This document shows, piece by piece, positions 46,601 through 56,434 of a stretch of DNA of 64,000 nucleotides (the first letter of the stretch is position 1; the number at the start of each line of letters is the position of its first letter). This stretch comes from Paenibacillus shirakamiensis (GTDB lineage Bacteria; Bacillota; Bacilli; Paenibacillales; Paenibacillaceae). Location: contig NZ_JAGGLD010000003.1 in assembly GCF_017874255.1 (NCBI RefSeq), positions 186,001-250,000 of the forward strand, given 5' to 3'. The notes beneath the pieces are model-generated. The model was not told where the DNA came from, searched no databases, and worked only from the letters and a program-made list of their open reading frames with translations. The position numbers and the translations under genes were made by a program.

Positions 46601-47917
46601 TCAGCTCCTCGTGAATTCAGAAATCAGACGTTCGTACGACTCTTCGTAAGTTGCCTTCTCAAGCACTTTCTGTTTGACAAAATCTAAGATGCTTTGAATC
46701 GCTTCGATAGATTCATCAATATCTGCATTGGATCCTCGCTGGTAGGCACCAATATTGATTAAATCCTCTGACTCTTTATAGATGGAGAGCAATCTTTTCA
46801 AATTTTCAGCCGCCTCGGTTTGATCATCCGTCACGATATCCTTCATCACCCGACTGATACTGGCAAGAATATCAATCGCAGGGAACTGTCCTTTATTGGC
46901 AATATTACGATTGAGCACAATATGACCATCCAAAATACCTCGAACTGCATCAGCTATCGGTTCATTCATATCGTCCCCATCGACTAGAACAGTGTAAAAA
47001 GCTGTGATAGAACCATGTGTGGCATTACCTGCACGTTCTAGTAGTTTAGGAAGGGCCGCAAAAACGGATGGAGTATATCCCCGCATCGCAGGAGGTTCAC
47101 CAACAGCTAGCCCTACCTCTCTGAGTGCCATCGCATACCGCGTAACAGAATCCATCATGAGCATTACATTCAGACCACGATCTCTGAAATATTCTGCTAT
47201 GGTGGTGGCGATAAGAGCCCCCTTCATACGAATGAGAGCAGGTTGATCTGAAGTTGCAACAATTACGACGGAACGCTCCAATCCTTCAGGGCCTAAATCT
47301 CTTTCAATAAAATCAAGCACTTCTCTTCCACGCTCACCCACGAGAGCAATCACGTTCACATCGGCTGCGGTATTGCGGGCAATCATCCCCATTAAAGTAC
47401 TCTTTCCTACCCCAGACCCGGCAAAGATCCCTACACGTTGACCTCTCCCTATAGTGAGCAGTCCATCAATAGCCCGAACACCAATGCTAATAGGTTCTAG
47501 TACTCTAGGTCGGTTCAAAGGATTCACAGGCTTATTGTACGTGGAGTACTGTGCCATCCGAGAAGGTAGCAAAGAGCCATCTAACGGTTGACCTAGACCA
47601 TCAAGCACTTTACCTAACAATTCGGAACCCACTTGAACCGTTAAGGGTTTACCCGTCCCTACTACATCACATCCAGGACCAATCGATTGAAGTTCCCCTA
47701 GCGGCATGAGCAGCACTTTGTTATCTCTAAACCCCACAACTTCAGCTTGCAAGGGTGTATTAGATTTTGAAGGGTAGATATAACATACCTCTCCTATGCT
47801 GGCATCTGGACCTTCTGACTCCACCATAAGACCAATCACCTGTGTAACTTTTCCATTCACACGCACCGGATCCAAATGTCGTAAATGCTCTGTATAACGC
47901 TGCGCATCAAGCTTCAT
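46601..47917 (-). CDS. fliI: Flagellar export ATPase FliI
   Basis: FliI is the ATPase that unfolds and delivers substrates to the flagellar export gate. The start is ATG 47917, giving 438 residues, the length of B. subtilis FliI; it overlaps the fliH stop by 11 bases. Walker A is GIFAGSGVGKSTLMG near 160, the Walker B region is LNVMLMMDSVTRYAMALREV near 245, and the F1-type signature PAIDILASISRVM occurs near 340. A longer in-frame version from 47980 has no ribosome-binding site. Confidence 0.97.
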   Translation of the reverse strand: MKLDAQRYTEHLRHLDPVRVNGKVTQVIGLMVESEGPDASIGEVCYIYPSKSNTPLQAEVVGFRDNKVLLMPLGELQSIGPGCDVVGTGKPLTVQVGSELLGKVLDGLGQPLDGSLLPSRMAQYSTYNKPVNPLNRPRVLEPISIGVRAIDGLLTIGRGQRVGIFAGSGVGKSTLMGMIARNTAADVNVIALVGERGREVLDFIERDLGPEGLERSVVIVATSDQPALIRMKGALIATTIAEYFRDRGLNVMLMMDSVTRYAMALREVGLAVGEPPAMRGYTPSVFAALPKLLERAGNATHGSITAFYTVLVDGDDMNEPIADAVRGILDGHIVLNRNIANKGQFPAIDILASISRVMKDIVTDDQTEAAENLKRLLSIYKESEDLINIGAYQRGSNADIDESIEAIQSILDFVKQKVLEKATYEESYERLISEFTRS

Positions 47918-48773
47918 CGTGATCGGTCCCTTGCTCTTCTGGGTGAAGTGACATGCGTAGCAATTCTTTCTTAATTTCAATTAACTGCGTATCGACTCTT
48001 GCATCAATACTGCCAAAAGCAGAACGGATTACACATCCACGATCTTTTACTGTGGAATCCGGTAGAATCTGAAGCTCTGCTTGTGAATCAATAACAAGGC
48101 TTAATTCTTCTCTGGCTCCTTGGATGAACGAGAACTGGGATGGGGCTACGCACAAAGTTAATACACCCTGTTCCTTTTTACGTGAAAGACTTTTACGAAT
48201 TAATTCTAGCGCGAACTCGGGTTCCAATTTAAGTTGAGTATCAATTACTTTCTCAGCAATAGAAGCACTTAGTTCAACTAGAAAAGGTTCGGCTTCCTGT
48301 ATAATCTGCTCTTTGGCTTGATAAGCTTGCTGAAGAACTTGTCTGCCTTCTTCCATCATCTCTTGAATCTGGAACTCCAAAGAATCAAGCGCACTTGCTT
48401 TGCCTTCTTCAAACCCTTCATGAAAAGCTTCAGCTTTCACCGCTTCTATTAGATGTTCATCTTGTTCACGACGCTCCTGCCACCAGGCGGCAATCTGTTG
48501 ATTAGCCTCAATCAACAATCGCTCTGCCTTTTCTGAAGCTTCTCTAACTTGCCGCTCTGCAAAGTCTTTAGCATCATGCAGCATTACTCGGCGTGCTTCT
48601 TCGAACTGCTCATTACGGACCCGGTTCACCTCCGCATCATAGGATTGAGGAGGTGCAGTCAAGGGTGATTCATGCTCTACAGGAGGACTATAGTGCTTGG
48701 ACAAATCTAACTCTTTCAACATATCTACAGGAACGTACTGAGTAGATTTAATGAGATTAGACAATGATGTCAT
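47907..48773 (-). CDS. fliH: Flagellar assembly protein FliH
   Basis: FliH binds and negatively regulates FliI. The roughly 288-residue protein is strongly charged and helical, with Glu/Gln/Ala-rich segments (about 50-170) and a C-terminal V-type-ATPase-E-like domain with VIDTQLKLEPEFALELIRKS near 190. The ATG at 48773 is close to a GGAGGAG; a TTG at 48764 would have ideal nine-base spacing, so the exact start is uncertain. It overlaps fliG and fliI. Confidence 0.9.
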   Translation of the reverse strand: MTSLSNLIKSTQYVPVDMLKELDLSKHYSPPVEHESPLTAPPQSYDAEVNRVRNEQFEEARRVMLHDAKDFAERQVREASEKAERLLIEANQQIAAWWQERREQDEHLIEAVKAEAFHEGFEEGKASALDSLEFQIQEMMEEGRQVLQQAYQAKEQIIQEAEPFLVELSASIAEKVIDTQLKLEPEFALELIRKSLSRKKEQGVLTLCVAPSQFSFIQGAREELSLVIDSQAELQILPDSTVKDRGCVIRSAFGSIDARVDTQLIEIKKELLRMSLHPEEQGTDHDEA

Positions 48774-49773
48774 CTCCTCCGCCGCGCGCAATTATTATCT
48801 CACCGGACTCTTCCAATCTACGGATTGTGGCTACGATGCGTGTCTGTGCTTCTTCCACATCCCGAAGACGAACAGGTCCCATATATTCCATTTCTTCTTT
48901 GAAGGTCTCCGCCATACGTTTGGACATGTTTCTGAATACAGCCTCTCGCACTTCTTCACTAGCCACTTTAAGAGCCAGTTGAAGATCTGCGTTTTCAATA
49001 TCACGGATAATCCTTTGAATTGCACGGTCATCCACATTAACGATATCTTCAAAGACAAACATGCGTTTCTTGATTTCCTCAGCAAGTTCTGGATCTTGAA
49101 TTTCCAAAGAGTCTAAAATGGTTCGCTCTGTTCCTCGGTCCACTCCATTCAAAATTTGGACGATGGATTCAATACCGCCAGCACTTGTATAGTCCTGCGT
49201 TACCGTAGAAGAGAGTTTTTGCTCAAGAACACGCTCCACCTGATTAATGACTTCTGGTGAAGTACTATCCATCATCGCAACTCTTCGTGCCACTTCAGCC
49301 TGCTTCTCTTGAGGAAGTGAAGAAAGTATGACGGAAGCCTGTTCAAATTGTAAGTAAGAGAGGACCAGAGCAATCGTCTGAGCATTCTCATTTTGTATAA
49401 AGTTAAGAATTTGATTCGGATCCGCTTTACGTGCAAAGTCAAAAGGTCTTACTTGAAGATTTGCCGTTAGTCGATTGATGATATCTAGCGCTCGCTGCGG
49501 ACCTAATGCTTTCTCCAAAATTTCTTTAGCATAGTTGATACCGCCCTGAGAGATATACTCTTGTGCCATACAGATCTGATGGAATTCAGCTAGAATCATT
49601 TCCTTTTCAGAACCGTCTACTTTGCGCACATTGGCGATTTCCAAGGTGAGTTGTTCAATTTCTTCATCACGTAGATGTTTGAAAATTTGAGCTGATACTT
49701 CAGGTCCTAATGATATTAGAAGAAGTGCCGCTTTTTGTTTACCACTTAATCCTTGGTTAAGTACTCTTGACAC
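48757..49773 (-). CDS. fliG: Flagellar motor switch protein FliG
   Basis: FliG is the torque-generating part of the C-ring that interacts with the stator. The start is GTG 49773, eight bases after GAGG, giving 338 residues as in B. subtilis; the in-frame GTG at 49782 overlaps the Shine-Dalgarno. Motifs are LSGKQKAALLLISLGPEVSA near 9, the middle domain (about 110-190), and the C-terminal charged torque helix with SKRMAETFKEEMEYMGPVRL near 290. Confidence 0.96.
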   Translation of the reverse strand: MSRVLNQGLSGKQKAALLLISLGPEVSAQIFKHLRDEEIEQLTLEIANVRKVDGSEKEMILAEFHQICMAQEYISQGGINYAKEILEKALGPQRALDIINRLTANLQVRPFDFARKADPNQILNFIQNENAQTIALVLSYLQFEQASVILSSLPQEKQAEVARRVAMMDSTSPEVINQVERVLEQKLSSTVTQDYTSAGGIESIVQILNGVDRGTERTILDSLEIQDPELAEEIKKRMFVFEDIVNVDDRAIQRIIRDIENADLQLALKVASEEVREAVFRNMSKRMAETFKEEMEYMGPVRLRDVEEAQTRIVATIRRLEESGEIIIARGGGDDIIV

Positions 49774-49784
49774 TGCTTTCACCT

Positions 49785-51377
49785 CTATTCGTCAGCCAGC
49801 CAAGTACGAAGTAGATTGACAAATTCATCTGGTTTCTTCTTCGCCAATGTTTCAAGCTGCTTTCTTACTTGACTATCATTCGTAACAGATTCCAAAGTGA
49901 TGGACGGGAATTCCGTAGGCATCGAGAGTGGAACATCCTCTTCAAACTCTTCCTGTTCTCTGCGGCGACGCCGTCTCACTACCAGTAGTGTAATACCAGC
50001 CGCAATTACAAGTGCTGCAATGCCCAATCCCCACCACAGTTTTGAATTTGCTAGCCATCCCGTATTTTCTACCGAATCTTGTGAAAAAGCTTGAGAGAGA
50101 ACCGAAACTTTCTTAAGTAGGTCAGCGTCTGTATATGTAGATCCAGAATCTGCTAAGTAAGAACCCACGATGTTTTTAAGCACATTTTTGATTTCGCCTT
50201 GGGTTTGATCATCCAGACTGTTTTTTCCTGCAGGTGGTTCAACCATGACATTAATGGTTAAATCTTTTACGGTATAAGGTGCTTGTACTACTTCTTTAGT
50301 GATTCGATTTACTTCATAATTAATAGTGGAAGTATTATCTTCTGAACTTGTGTTAGAAGTATTGGATGAACCTGGATACCCGGGCACTTCAGTTTCACCG
50401 GTTCCTGTAACTCCACCTTGATCTGCACCTTTACCTGTATAACTTTTTTGAATCTTTTGGGCACTGATTTCAATGCCTTTCATATTATCTACGTCTACCG
50501 GAGTTACTAGATTTGACTTCTCACTTACTTGGTCAAAATTCAACTTCGAAGCTACTAGAACATTTACTTTGTCAGGACCCGTAAGCTTGCCTAAAAACTG
50601 TTGCACAGCCAGGCGAACGTCACTTTCGAATTTCTTCTGCAAAGCCATATTCGTATTAACTTGAGCTTGAAGCCCACCGTTATTTCCGTTTGAATCGGGG
50701 CCAGATAGTTCTTCGCCACTTGTATCACTAAGCGTAATATTAGCAATAGGCAAATTGGGAACTGCCGTCTTCATCAGATTGTAGTAACCATTGATTGCCG
50801 CTTGATCTGGATGGTAACCAGGTTTGAATGAGATCACCCCAGATGCTGAAGCTTTTTCTTGCTCGTCTTCTGTAGCGAACATCTTTTCAGCAGGCAAATT
50901 AATTAATACTTTCGCACTGCTCACACCCTGCATTTTCGTAAGAAGCTGTTCAACTTCCCCATTGAGTGCTGACTTGTACTTCACCTTGAATTCATTCTCC
51001 GTCATCCCAATCGCGGAATTACTACTACCAAATGTACCCGCAAAACCTAACGAGCCATTCTGTACAATTCCTTGCGATCCTACATCCACTTTCGCTTTAG
51101 CTGCATCTGTTGAAGGAACTGAGATACTTTTTCCATCTGCACTTAATTTGTAAGGAATGCTACTAGATTCAAGATACGTAATTATTCCTGCTGCATCTGA
51201 TGAATCGAGTCCTGTAAATGCAACTTCATATTGCGTTTTAGAGAACTGCATCGTAAGTAGAATCACCGCAACGAGAATAATAGCGATGGTTGAAATTAGT
51301 AATGTCTTTTGCTTCCTAGTAAAATGATTCCAGTACTGACTAATTTTTTCTCTGTACTGGGCAATTCTCTCGTTCAC
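49785..51377 (-). CDS. fliF: Flagellar MS-ring protein FliF
   Basis: FliF forms the MS-ring in the cytoplasmic membrane. The 530-residue protein has an N-terminal helix (about 25-44), the YscJ-like ring-building motifs (LINLPAEKMFATEDEQEKAS near 160), a Ser/Asn/Gly-rich variable region (about 320-350), a C-terminal membrane helix (about 445-465) and the FliG-binding tail ending LRTWLADE. The start is GTG 51377 after a GAGGTG Shine-Dalgarno. It follows fliE. Confidence 0.96.
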   Translation of the reverse strand: MNERIAQYREKISQYWNHFTRKQKTLLISTIAIILVAVILLTMQFSKTQYEVAFTGLDSSDAAGIITYLESSSIPYKLSADGKSISVPSTDAAKAKVDVGSQGIVQNGSLGFAGTFGSSNSAIGMTENEFKVKYKSALNGEVEQLLTKMQGVSSAKVLINLPAEKMFATEDEQEKASASGVISFKPGYHPDQAAINGYYNLMKTAVPNLPIANITLSDTSGEELSGPDSNGNNGGLQAQVNTNMALQKKFESDVRLAVQQFLGKLTGPDKVNVLVASKLNFDQVSEKSNLVTPVDVDNMKGIEISAQKIQKSYTGKGADQGGVTGTGETEVPGYPGSSNTSNTSSEDNTSTINYEVNRITKEVVQAPYTVKDLTINVMVEPPAGKNSLDDQTQGEIKNVLKNIVGSYLADSGSTYTDADLLKKVSVLSQAFSQDSVENTGWLANSKLWWGLGIAALVIAAGITLLVVRRRRRREQEEFEEDVPLSMPTEFPSITLESVTNDSQVRKQLETLAKKKPDEFVNLLRTWLADE

Positions 51378-51411
51378 ATTGTCACCTCATCCAAACTTTG
51401 CTGAATTCAAC

Positions 51412-51720
51412 CTACATTTGTATTCGCATAATCTCTTGGTAAGCTTCAATTACCTTATTTCGAACTTGCGATGTAAGTTGCAAACTTAACAATGCTTGTT
51501 CTGAGGCTACCATAACTTGGTCCATATTTACTTTTCCAGTCATATACTTGTCACCCATAATTTTTGCATTTTCTTCCTGACCTGCGACGGAATCAATAGC
51601 GTTTTTTAGGAATGAGCTAAAGTTCTGAACCGTGTCATTTGGCGAAACCTCTGTAGTCTTAGCTGTAGACTGGACGAGCTGGATGGGGTTAATCCCAGTT
51701 AATGCAGCACTTTGAATCAT
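51412..51720 (-). CDS. fliE: Flagellar hook-basal body complex protein FliE
   Basis: FliE links the MS-ring and the rod and is needed for export start-up. The 102-residue protein is helical, with the family motif VNMDQVMVASEQALLSLQLT near 65 and a C-terminal helix ending VRNKVIEAYQEIMRIQM. It follows flgC by 36 bases and precedes fliF by 34. Length is normal. Confidence 0.94.
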   Translation of the reverse strand: MIQSAALTGINPIQLVQSTAKTTEVSPNDTVQNFSSFLKNAIDSVAGQEENAKIMGDKYMTGKVNMDQVMVASEQALLSLQLTSQVRNKVIEAYQEIMRIQM

Positions 51721-51756
51721 CTATACACTCTCCTAACCAGTGGTCATTTAAATGGA

Positions 51757-52209
51757 TTACTTACCTATGGACAACGCTTTGGTTTCCATGGCCTTCGATG
51801 CATTTAGTGCTGTTACATTGGCTTCATATGACCTTGTTGCCGATATCATATCGACCATTTCTTTCAGAACATCGACATTAGGCATGTAGACATACCCATC
51901 TTTGTCTGCATCCGGACTTGTAGGGTTATAAACAGGTTTAAATGAGGATTGATCTTCTCTTATTGCGGAGACCGTGACACCTTGTCCGGCAGATTGTTGG
52001 CCGCTCACAGCGGATTGGAGCATGGAGCTGAATTGATTTTCTTTAGGGGTCATCACAACCATTTTGCGCCGGTAAGGCACAGCCTTTCCATCAACAACAG
52101 AAGCTCTAGAGGTCTCAGCATTCGCAATATTTGAGGAGATCACATCCATACGAAGTCTTTGAGCAGTTAGGGCTGAAGAACTAATATTAAAACTACTGTT
52201 GATTGTCAT
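51757..52209 (-). CDS. flgC: Flagellar rod protein FlgC
   Basis: FlgC is a proximal rod protein. The 150-residue protein has the N-terminal rod signature (SFNISSSALTAQRLRMDVIS followed by NIANAETSR) and the C-terminal motif MPNVDVLKEMVDMISATRSY then EANVTALNASKAM. It lies between flgB (2 bases) and fliE. Length matches the family. Confidence 0.96.
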   Translation of the reverse strand: MTINSSFNISSSALTAQRLRMDVISSNIANAETSRASVVDGKAVPYRRKMVVMTPKENQFSSMLQSAVSGQQSAGQGVTVSAIREDQSSFKPVYNPTSPDADKDGYVYMPNVDVLKEMVDMISATRSYEANVTALNASKAMETKALSIGK

Positions 52210-52211
52210 GG

Positions 52212-52622
52212 TTATGCTCTCCCTTCTATGCCTGTACGCATCATCTTGATGCGACTATTCATTTGCTCGATGTAGGCGTTGTACTTTAGTTGGTTGTCTG
52301 CAAGGGAACTCATTTCACTATCCATATCAACGTTATTCATATTGTTGTTCATTGTCGTAGAGTTATCTGTGTTCACAACCATATTTGGAACGGTACTAGA
52401 TGACCCAATGGCGAAATGTTTTGGGTTAGTTCGATTCCCCTCAAGTGCAGGAAGATCCCCGTTCATTTCTCCTTGAAGTAAGCTTTCAAAAGAAACTTCG
52501 GAACGTTTGAAATAAGGCGTATCCACGTTCGCAATATTATTAGCGATAACGCTTTGGCGGGTGTTTGCTGCGTTAATTGCACCTTCAAGTTTATCAAACC
52601 CTACCCCATTCAATAATTGCAC
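52212..52622 (-). CDS. flgB: Flagellar rod protein FlgB
   Basis: FlgB is the most proximal rod protein and here the first gene of the fla/che operon. The 136-residue protein has the rod motif INAANTRQSVIANNIANVDT near residue 17 followed by FKRSEVSFE. The C-terminal helix has DNQLKYNAYIEQMNSRIKMM. The start is GTG 52622 with GGGGGG about eight bases upstream. In B. subtilis codY lies just upstream; here the terminator of hslU does. Confidence 0.95.
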   Translation of the reverse strand: MQLLNGVGFDKLEGAINAANTRQSVIANNIANVDTPYFKRSEVSFESLLQGEMNGDLPALEGNRTNPKHFAIGSSSTVPNMVVNTDNSTTMNNNMNNVDMDSEMSSLADNQLKYNAYIEQMNSRIKMMRTGIEGRA

Positions 52623-52739
52623 TTTTAGCCCCCCTAGAAAGCTTTAGTTTTACTCACTCTAATGATAACTTCCATAAAAGATGCCAAAAATCCTTTTTTT
52701 TCGACAAAATATCTTTTTTTCTTCTCAATCCATTGTCCT

Positions 52740-52767
52740 ATTATAGAAAAATTTGGGGTAATGTAAT
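52740..52767 (-). promoter_or_regulatory. Candidate SigA promoter P1 of the fla/che operon
   Basis: On the minus strand a perfect -10 TATAAT (52745-52740) is preceded by ATTACA (52767-52762) with a 16-base spacer. It lies about 118 bases upstream of flgB. The -35 box matches four of six positions, so P1 is supported mainly by the -10 box. Confidence 0.5.
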
Positions 52768-52843
52768 ATATCCTAAGTTTCGTAGAGTTTGGCCTATATT
52801 ACAATAAGAAAAAAGCCCTATTTTTTTAAAAAAAATGGTAATT

Positions 52844-52871
52844 TTTATAAATTTGTCCCGGTTTAGCTCAA
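52844..52871 (-). promoter_or_regulatory. Candidate SigA promoter P2 of the fla/che operon
   Basis: On the minus strand TTGAGC (52871-52866) and TATAAA (52849-52844) are 16 bases apart. It lies in the AT-rich 370-base gap between hslU and flgB, upstream of P1. No SigD-type element (TAAA then GCCGATAT) was found in the gap. The rest of the gap holds only A/T runs. Confidence 0.4.
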
Positions 52872-52930
52872 ATTCAATGCTTTTTATCCAAAATACGACA
52901 AATACATTTTACAAATATTGTAGAAAAAGA

Positions 52931-52971
52931 AAAACCGACCCATAGTCCTAGTTCTAAGGACTAAAGTCGGT
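52931..52971 (-). terminator. Intrinsic terminator after hslU
   Basis: On the minus strand ACCGAC (52971-52966) pairs with GTCGGT (52939-52934), with an inner AGTCCT/AGGACT stem, followed by TTTTTCTTTTTC. It lies 23 bases after the hslU stop. Together with the promoters it separates hslU from the flagellar operon. Confidence 0.85.
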
Positions 52972-52993
52972 CTTTTGGCGCGTCCAAAAATGT

Positions 52994-54400
52994 TCACAAA
53001 ATAAACTTACTTAAATCCCGATCTTTCGCAATATCGCCCAATTTTTCATTCACATACTGAGGCGTAATTACTATCTTATCTAAGGTAAGCTCAGGAGCTT
53101 CAAAGGACAGATCTTCTAACAATTTCTCAAGAATAGTATGAAGTCTTCGCGCTCCAATATTCTCAGTGTTCGTATTCACAGCTGCCGCAATACTTGCAAT
53201 CTCACGAATGGCCTCTGGCGAAAATTCAATCTCAATATCTTCTGTCCTTAGCAATTCCGTATACTGCTTGGTTAGTGCGTTGTGGGGTTCCGTAAGAATG
53301 GATACAAACTCCTCAAGCGTTAGGCTACTTAATTCTACTCGGATCGGGAAGCGTCCTTGAAGCTCAGGGATCAGATCTGATGGCTTAGACACATGAAAAG
53401 CACCCGCAGCTATGAATAACACATAATCCGTGCGTACAGGACCGTATTTTGTCATGATGGTTGAACCCTCTACGATAGGAAGAATATCTCGCTGAACCCC
53501 TTCTCTAGACACGTCCGGCCCTGAACCTTGCCCGTGGCTAGCTACCTTGTCAATCTCATCGATGAAAATAATACCTGATTGCTCCGCACGTTGAATCGAT
53601 TCCTGTGTGAGATCATCCTGATCAATCAGCTTGTTAGCCTCTTCCTGAATTAGAACTTTCCGTGCTTCTTTAATGGTTAGCTTCCGCCGTTTAGACTTTT
53701 TAGGCATGAAACTTCCAAACATCTCTTGCATATTCATTCCCATCTGATCGTTACCTTGACCCGAGAACATATCGAACATATTCGGTGCGGAATCTTCAAC
53801 ATCAATTTCCACAATATCCTCTTCTAGATTACCAGCAAGTAGATTAAAGCGAACTTGTCTTCTTCGTTCAGTTAGATTACTATCTTGTTCTTTATCCTCA
53901 GGTGGATCTTGAGATGCATTCGCATTGTTATTTCCAAAAAGCATCTCAAACGGATTGCGCTGACTTTTGTTTTTGCCTGAAGAAGGGACAAGAATATGGA
54001 CTAATCTTTCGTTCGCTAACTCTTCGGCCTGCTCCTTCACCTTATCTGTACGTTCCAATTTAACCATACGAATTGAAGTTTCCACCAGATCGCGGACCAT
54101 AGATTCTACATCGCGGCCTACATAACCTACTTCTGTGAACTTGGTCGCTTCTACCTTAACGAACGGAGCATTAACAAGTTTGGCTAACCTGCGTGCAATC
54201 TCTGTCTTTCCCACCCCGGTGGGTCCAATCATGAGAATGTTCTTAGGTACGATCTCATCTCGCACCTCTTCACTTAGCTTGCTACGACGATATCGATTGC
54301 GTAGAGCCACAGCCACTGATTTTTTGGCTTGCTTTTGACCTACAATATATTTATCCAATTCCGTTACGATTTGTCTTGGGGTTAAGGCTTCTTTAGTCAT
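52994..54400 (-). CDS. hslU: ATP-dependent protease ATPase subunit HslU (ClpY)
   Basis: HslU unfolds substrates for the HslV peptidase. The start is ATG 54400, eight bases after GGAGG, giving 468 residues (B. subtilis 467). Motifs are Walker [18 protein letters not shown] near residue 57, an I domain with charged and Asn-rich stretches (about 110-240), Walker [12 protein letters not shown] near 254 and the C-terminal RDLSKFIL tail, which inserts into HslV. It follows hslV by 26 bases. Confidence 0.96.
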   Translation of the reverse strand: MTKEALTPRQIVTELDKYIVGQKQAKKSVAVALRNRYRRSKLSEEVRDEIVPKNILMIGPTGVGKTEIARRLAKLVNAPFVKVEATKFTEVGYVGRDVESMVRDLVETSIRMVKLERTDKVKEQAEELANERLVHILVPSSGKNKSQRNPFEMLFGNNNANASQDPPEDKEQDSNLTERRRQVRFNLLAGNLEEDIVEIDVEDSAPNMFDMFSGQGNDQMGMNMQEMFGSFMPKKSKRRKLTIKEARKVLIQEEANKLIDQDDLTQESIQRAEQSGIIFIDEIDKVASHGQGSGPDVSREGVQRDILPIVEGSTIMTKYGPVRTDYVLFIAAGAFHVSKPSDLIPELQGRFPIRVELSSLTLEEFVSILTEPHNALTKQYTELLRTEDIEIEFSPEAIREIASIAAAVNTNTENIGARRLHTILEKLLEDLSFEAPELTLDKIVITPQYVNEKLGDIAKDRDLSKFIL

Positions 54401-54426
54401 AGCTGTATCCTCCTCTTCTATTACAA

Positions 54427-54969
54427 TCAGAGTTCTTCTACGATAATATTTCCATTCGTGTATACGCAAATTTCAGATGCGACTTTCAGTGACTCTCTCG
54501 CCATATCTTTGGCATCAAGGTCTGTCGCATGACGCTTGAGAGCCCGGGCCGCGGACAGGGCAAAATTCCCTCCGGATCCAATAGCCAGAACGTCATCATC
54601 AGGTTCGATGATCTCTCCGCCCCCTGAGATAAGCAGCATACCCGATTGGTCCATGACAATCATTAATGCCTCCAGCTTGCGAAGGACTCTGTCCTGACGC
54701 CAATCCTTAGCCAGCTCCACAGCCGCACGTTGTAGATTCCCATGGTGCTCCTCAAGTTTGCCTTCAAACTTCTCAAACAACGTAATGGCATCAGCTACAG
54801 AACCCGCAAAACCAGCAAGCACCTGTCCCCGGTATAATCGTCTTACTTTTTTGGCGGTCGTCTTCATAATTACGCTTTCCCCAAATGTGACCTGCCCATC
54901 CCCAGCTATAGCCCCTTGGCCATTATGGCGAACTGCACAAATCGTAGTCGCATGAAAAGACATTTCCAT
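54427..54969 (-). CDS. hslV: ATP-dependent protease peptidase subunit HslV (ClpQ)
   Basis: HslV is the threonine/serine-type proteolytic core of HslUV. The ATG at 54969 has the best Shine-Dalgarno spacing (GAGG eight bases upstream), giving about 180 residues. The first residues are [13 protein letters not shown], so a further in-frame Met precedes Ser-Phe-His-Ala-Thr-Thr. In B. subtilis ClpQ the mature N-terminal residue is Ser in SSFHATT. Conserved core motifs are [14 protein letters not shown] and [20 protein letters not shown]. The true mature N-terminus is uncertain. Confidence 0.9.
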   Translation of the reverse strand: MEMSFHATTICAVRHNGQGAIAGDGQVTFGESVIMKTTAKKVRRLYRGQVLAGFAGSVADAITLFEKFEGKLEEHHGNLQRAAVELAKDWRQDRVLRKLEALMIVMDQSGMLLISGGGEIIEPDDDVLAIGSGGNFALSAARALKRHATDLDAKDMARESLKVASEICVYTNGNIIVEEL

Positions 54970-55068
54970 CATCTTCACCTCATCTATATGGATATGAATA
55001 TCAAACGGATTCAAGACGCTCTAAAACAGAACCACCGCCCCAAGATTTAGGACGGCAATAGTTGTAAT

Positions 55069-56385
55069 CTATAAAGTCTGATGATCTTTAAAATGGCGAA
55101 GGCTGTCCAGCGCACGGTGAGCAAGAGCTTCGTTTTTTTCACTTTTCTTTTTGAAACGAGTATCTAGTTTGGGAAACAATCCAAAATTCGCATTCATTGG
55201 CTGGAAGTGTTTGAAGTCGGCTGTAGTTATATATCTAGCCATACTTCCGAGCGTCGTATCCTCAGGGAATACAATTCCTTCTTGGTCCCGAGCTGCTCTA
55301 GCGGCATTGATGCCCGCAATAAGACCGGAAGCGGCAGATTCCACGTACCCTTCAACACCAGTCATTTGACCCGCAAAGAAGAGCGTAGGACGCGTCTTAG
55401 ATTGATACGTAGGTTCCAACAACGTAGGCGAATTAATAAATGTATTGCGATGCATCACACCATAGCGCACAAATTCAGCATTCTCAAGTCCAGGAATCAT
55501 CGAGAATACACGTTTTTGCTCTCCCCATTTCAGGTGTGTCTGGAATCCTACTAGATTGTACAAAGTGCCTGCTGCATTATCCTGACGAAGCTGAACAACG
55601 GCATGCGGTAATACGCCAGTATGTGGATTCATTAGTCCTACTGGTTTCATAGGCCCAAAAAGTGCCGTTTGCTTGCCGCGCTGCATCATGACTTCAATCG
55701 GCATGCAACCTTCAAAGTAAACTTCCTTCTCAAACTCTTTGAGCTGAGCTACTTCTGCATGGATTAGTGCCTCATAGAAAGCATCAAATTCGGTTTCGTT
55801 CATTGGACAGTTCAGATATGCAGCCTCACCCTTATCATAACGAGAAGCCAGATAGACCTTGTCCATATTGATAGATTCTTTTTCCACAATAGGAGCCGCT
55901 GCATCATAAAAGTAGAAATATTCTTCTCCAGTTAATCGCTGAATCTGCTCGGATAAAGCGGGTGAAGTTAGCGGTCCTGTAGCAATGACTACAATGCCCT
56001 CCGAAGGAATCTCTTGTAGTTCCTCATTCTTCACAGTAATGAGAGGATGGTCATGAAGAGTACGAGTAATTTCTCCAGAAAAACCATCTCGATCTACCGC
56101 AAGAGCTCCTCCGGCGGGTACTGCATTTCGATCCGCTGCCCCGAGCACAAGGGAGTTAAGATTACGCATTTCTTCTTTTAGTACACCTACTGCATTGGTA
56201 AGGCCGTTCGCCCGCAAAGAGTTACTGCATACCAACTCAGCAAATTGATCTGTATGATGAGCCGGTGTCTTCACGACCGGTCTCATCTCATAAAGGGTGA
56301 CTGGCACCCCACGACTGGCAATTTGCCAAGCCGCTTCACTACCAGCTAGACCGGCTCCAACTACCGTTACCCTATTTACTTCTGT
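55069..56385 (-). CDS. trmFO: Methylenetetrahydrofolate-tRNA-(uracil-5-)-methyltransferase TrmFO
   Basis: TrmFO makes ribothymidine 54 in tRNA using methylene-THF and FADH2, as in most Firmicutes. The start is TTG 56385, eight bases after GGGAGG, giving 438 residues (B. subtilis 435). The FAD-binding motif [16 protein letters not shown] occurs near residue 8, then [17 protein letters not shown] near 43, [20 protein letters not shown] near 333 and GINAARAA. It lies between topA and hslV; xerC, found here in B. subtilis, is absent. Confidence 0.95.
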   Translation of the reverse strand, partial: TEVNRVTVVGAGLAGSEAAWQIASRGVPVTLYEMRPVVKTPAHHTDQFAELVCSNSLRANGLTNAVGVLKEEMRNLNSLVLGAADRNAVPAGGALAVDRDGFSGEITRTLHDHPLITVKNEELQEIPSEGIVVIATGPLTSPALSEQIQRLTGEEYFYFYDAAAPIVEKESINMDKVYLASRYDKGEAAYLNCPMNETEFDAFYEALIHAEVAQLKEFEKEVYFEGCMPIEVMMQRGKQTALFGPMKPVGLMNPHTGVLPHAVVQLRQDNAAGTLYNLVGFQTHLKWGEQKRVFSMIPGLENAEFVRYGVMHRNTFINSPTLLEPTYQSKTRPTLFFAGQMTGVEGYVESAASGLIAGINAARAARDQEGIVFPEDTTLGSMARYITTADFKHFQPMNANFGLFPKLDTRFKKKSEKNEALAHRALDSLRHFKDHQTL

Positions 56386-56434
56386 CAATGAAAAAACCTC
56401 CCACAATCTTGCCCTTACAACAAGCTATAATGTT

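Noticed and set aside
52623-52930. SigD-type promoter before flgB
   Set aside because: No TAAA with GCCGATAT at proper spacing was found on the minus strand.
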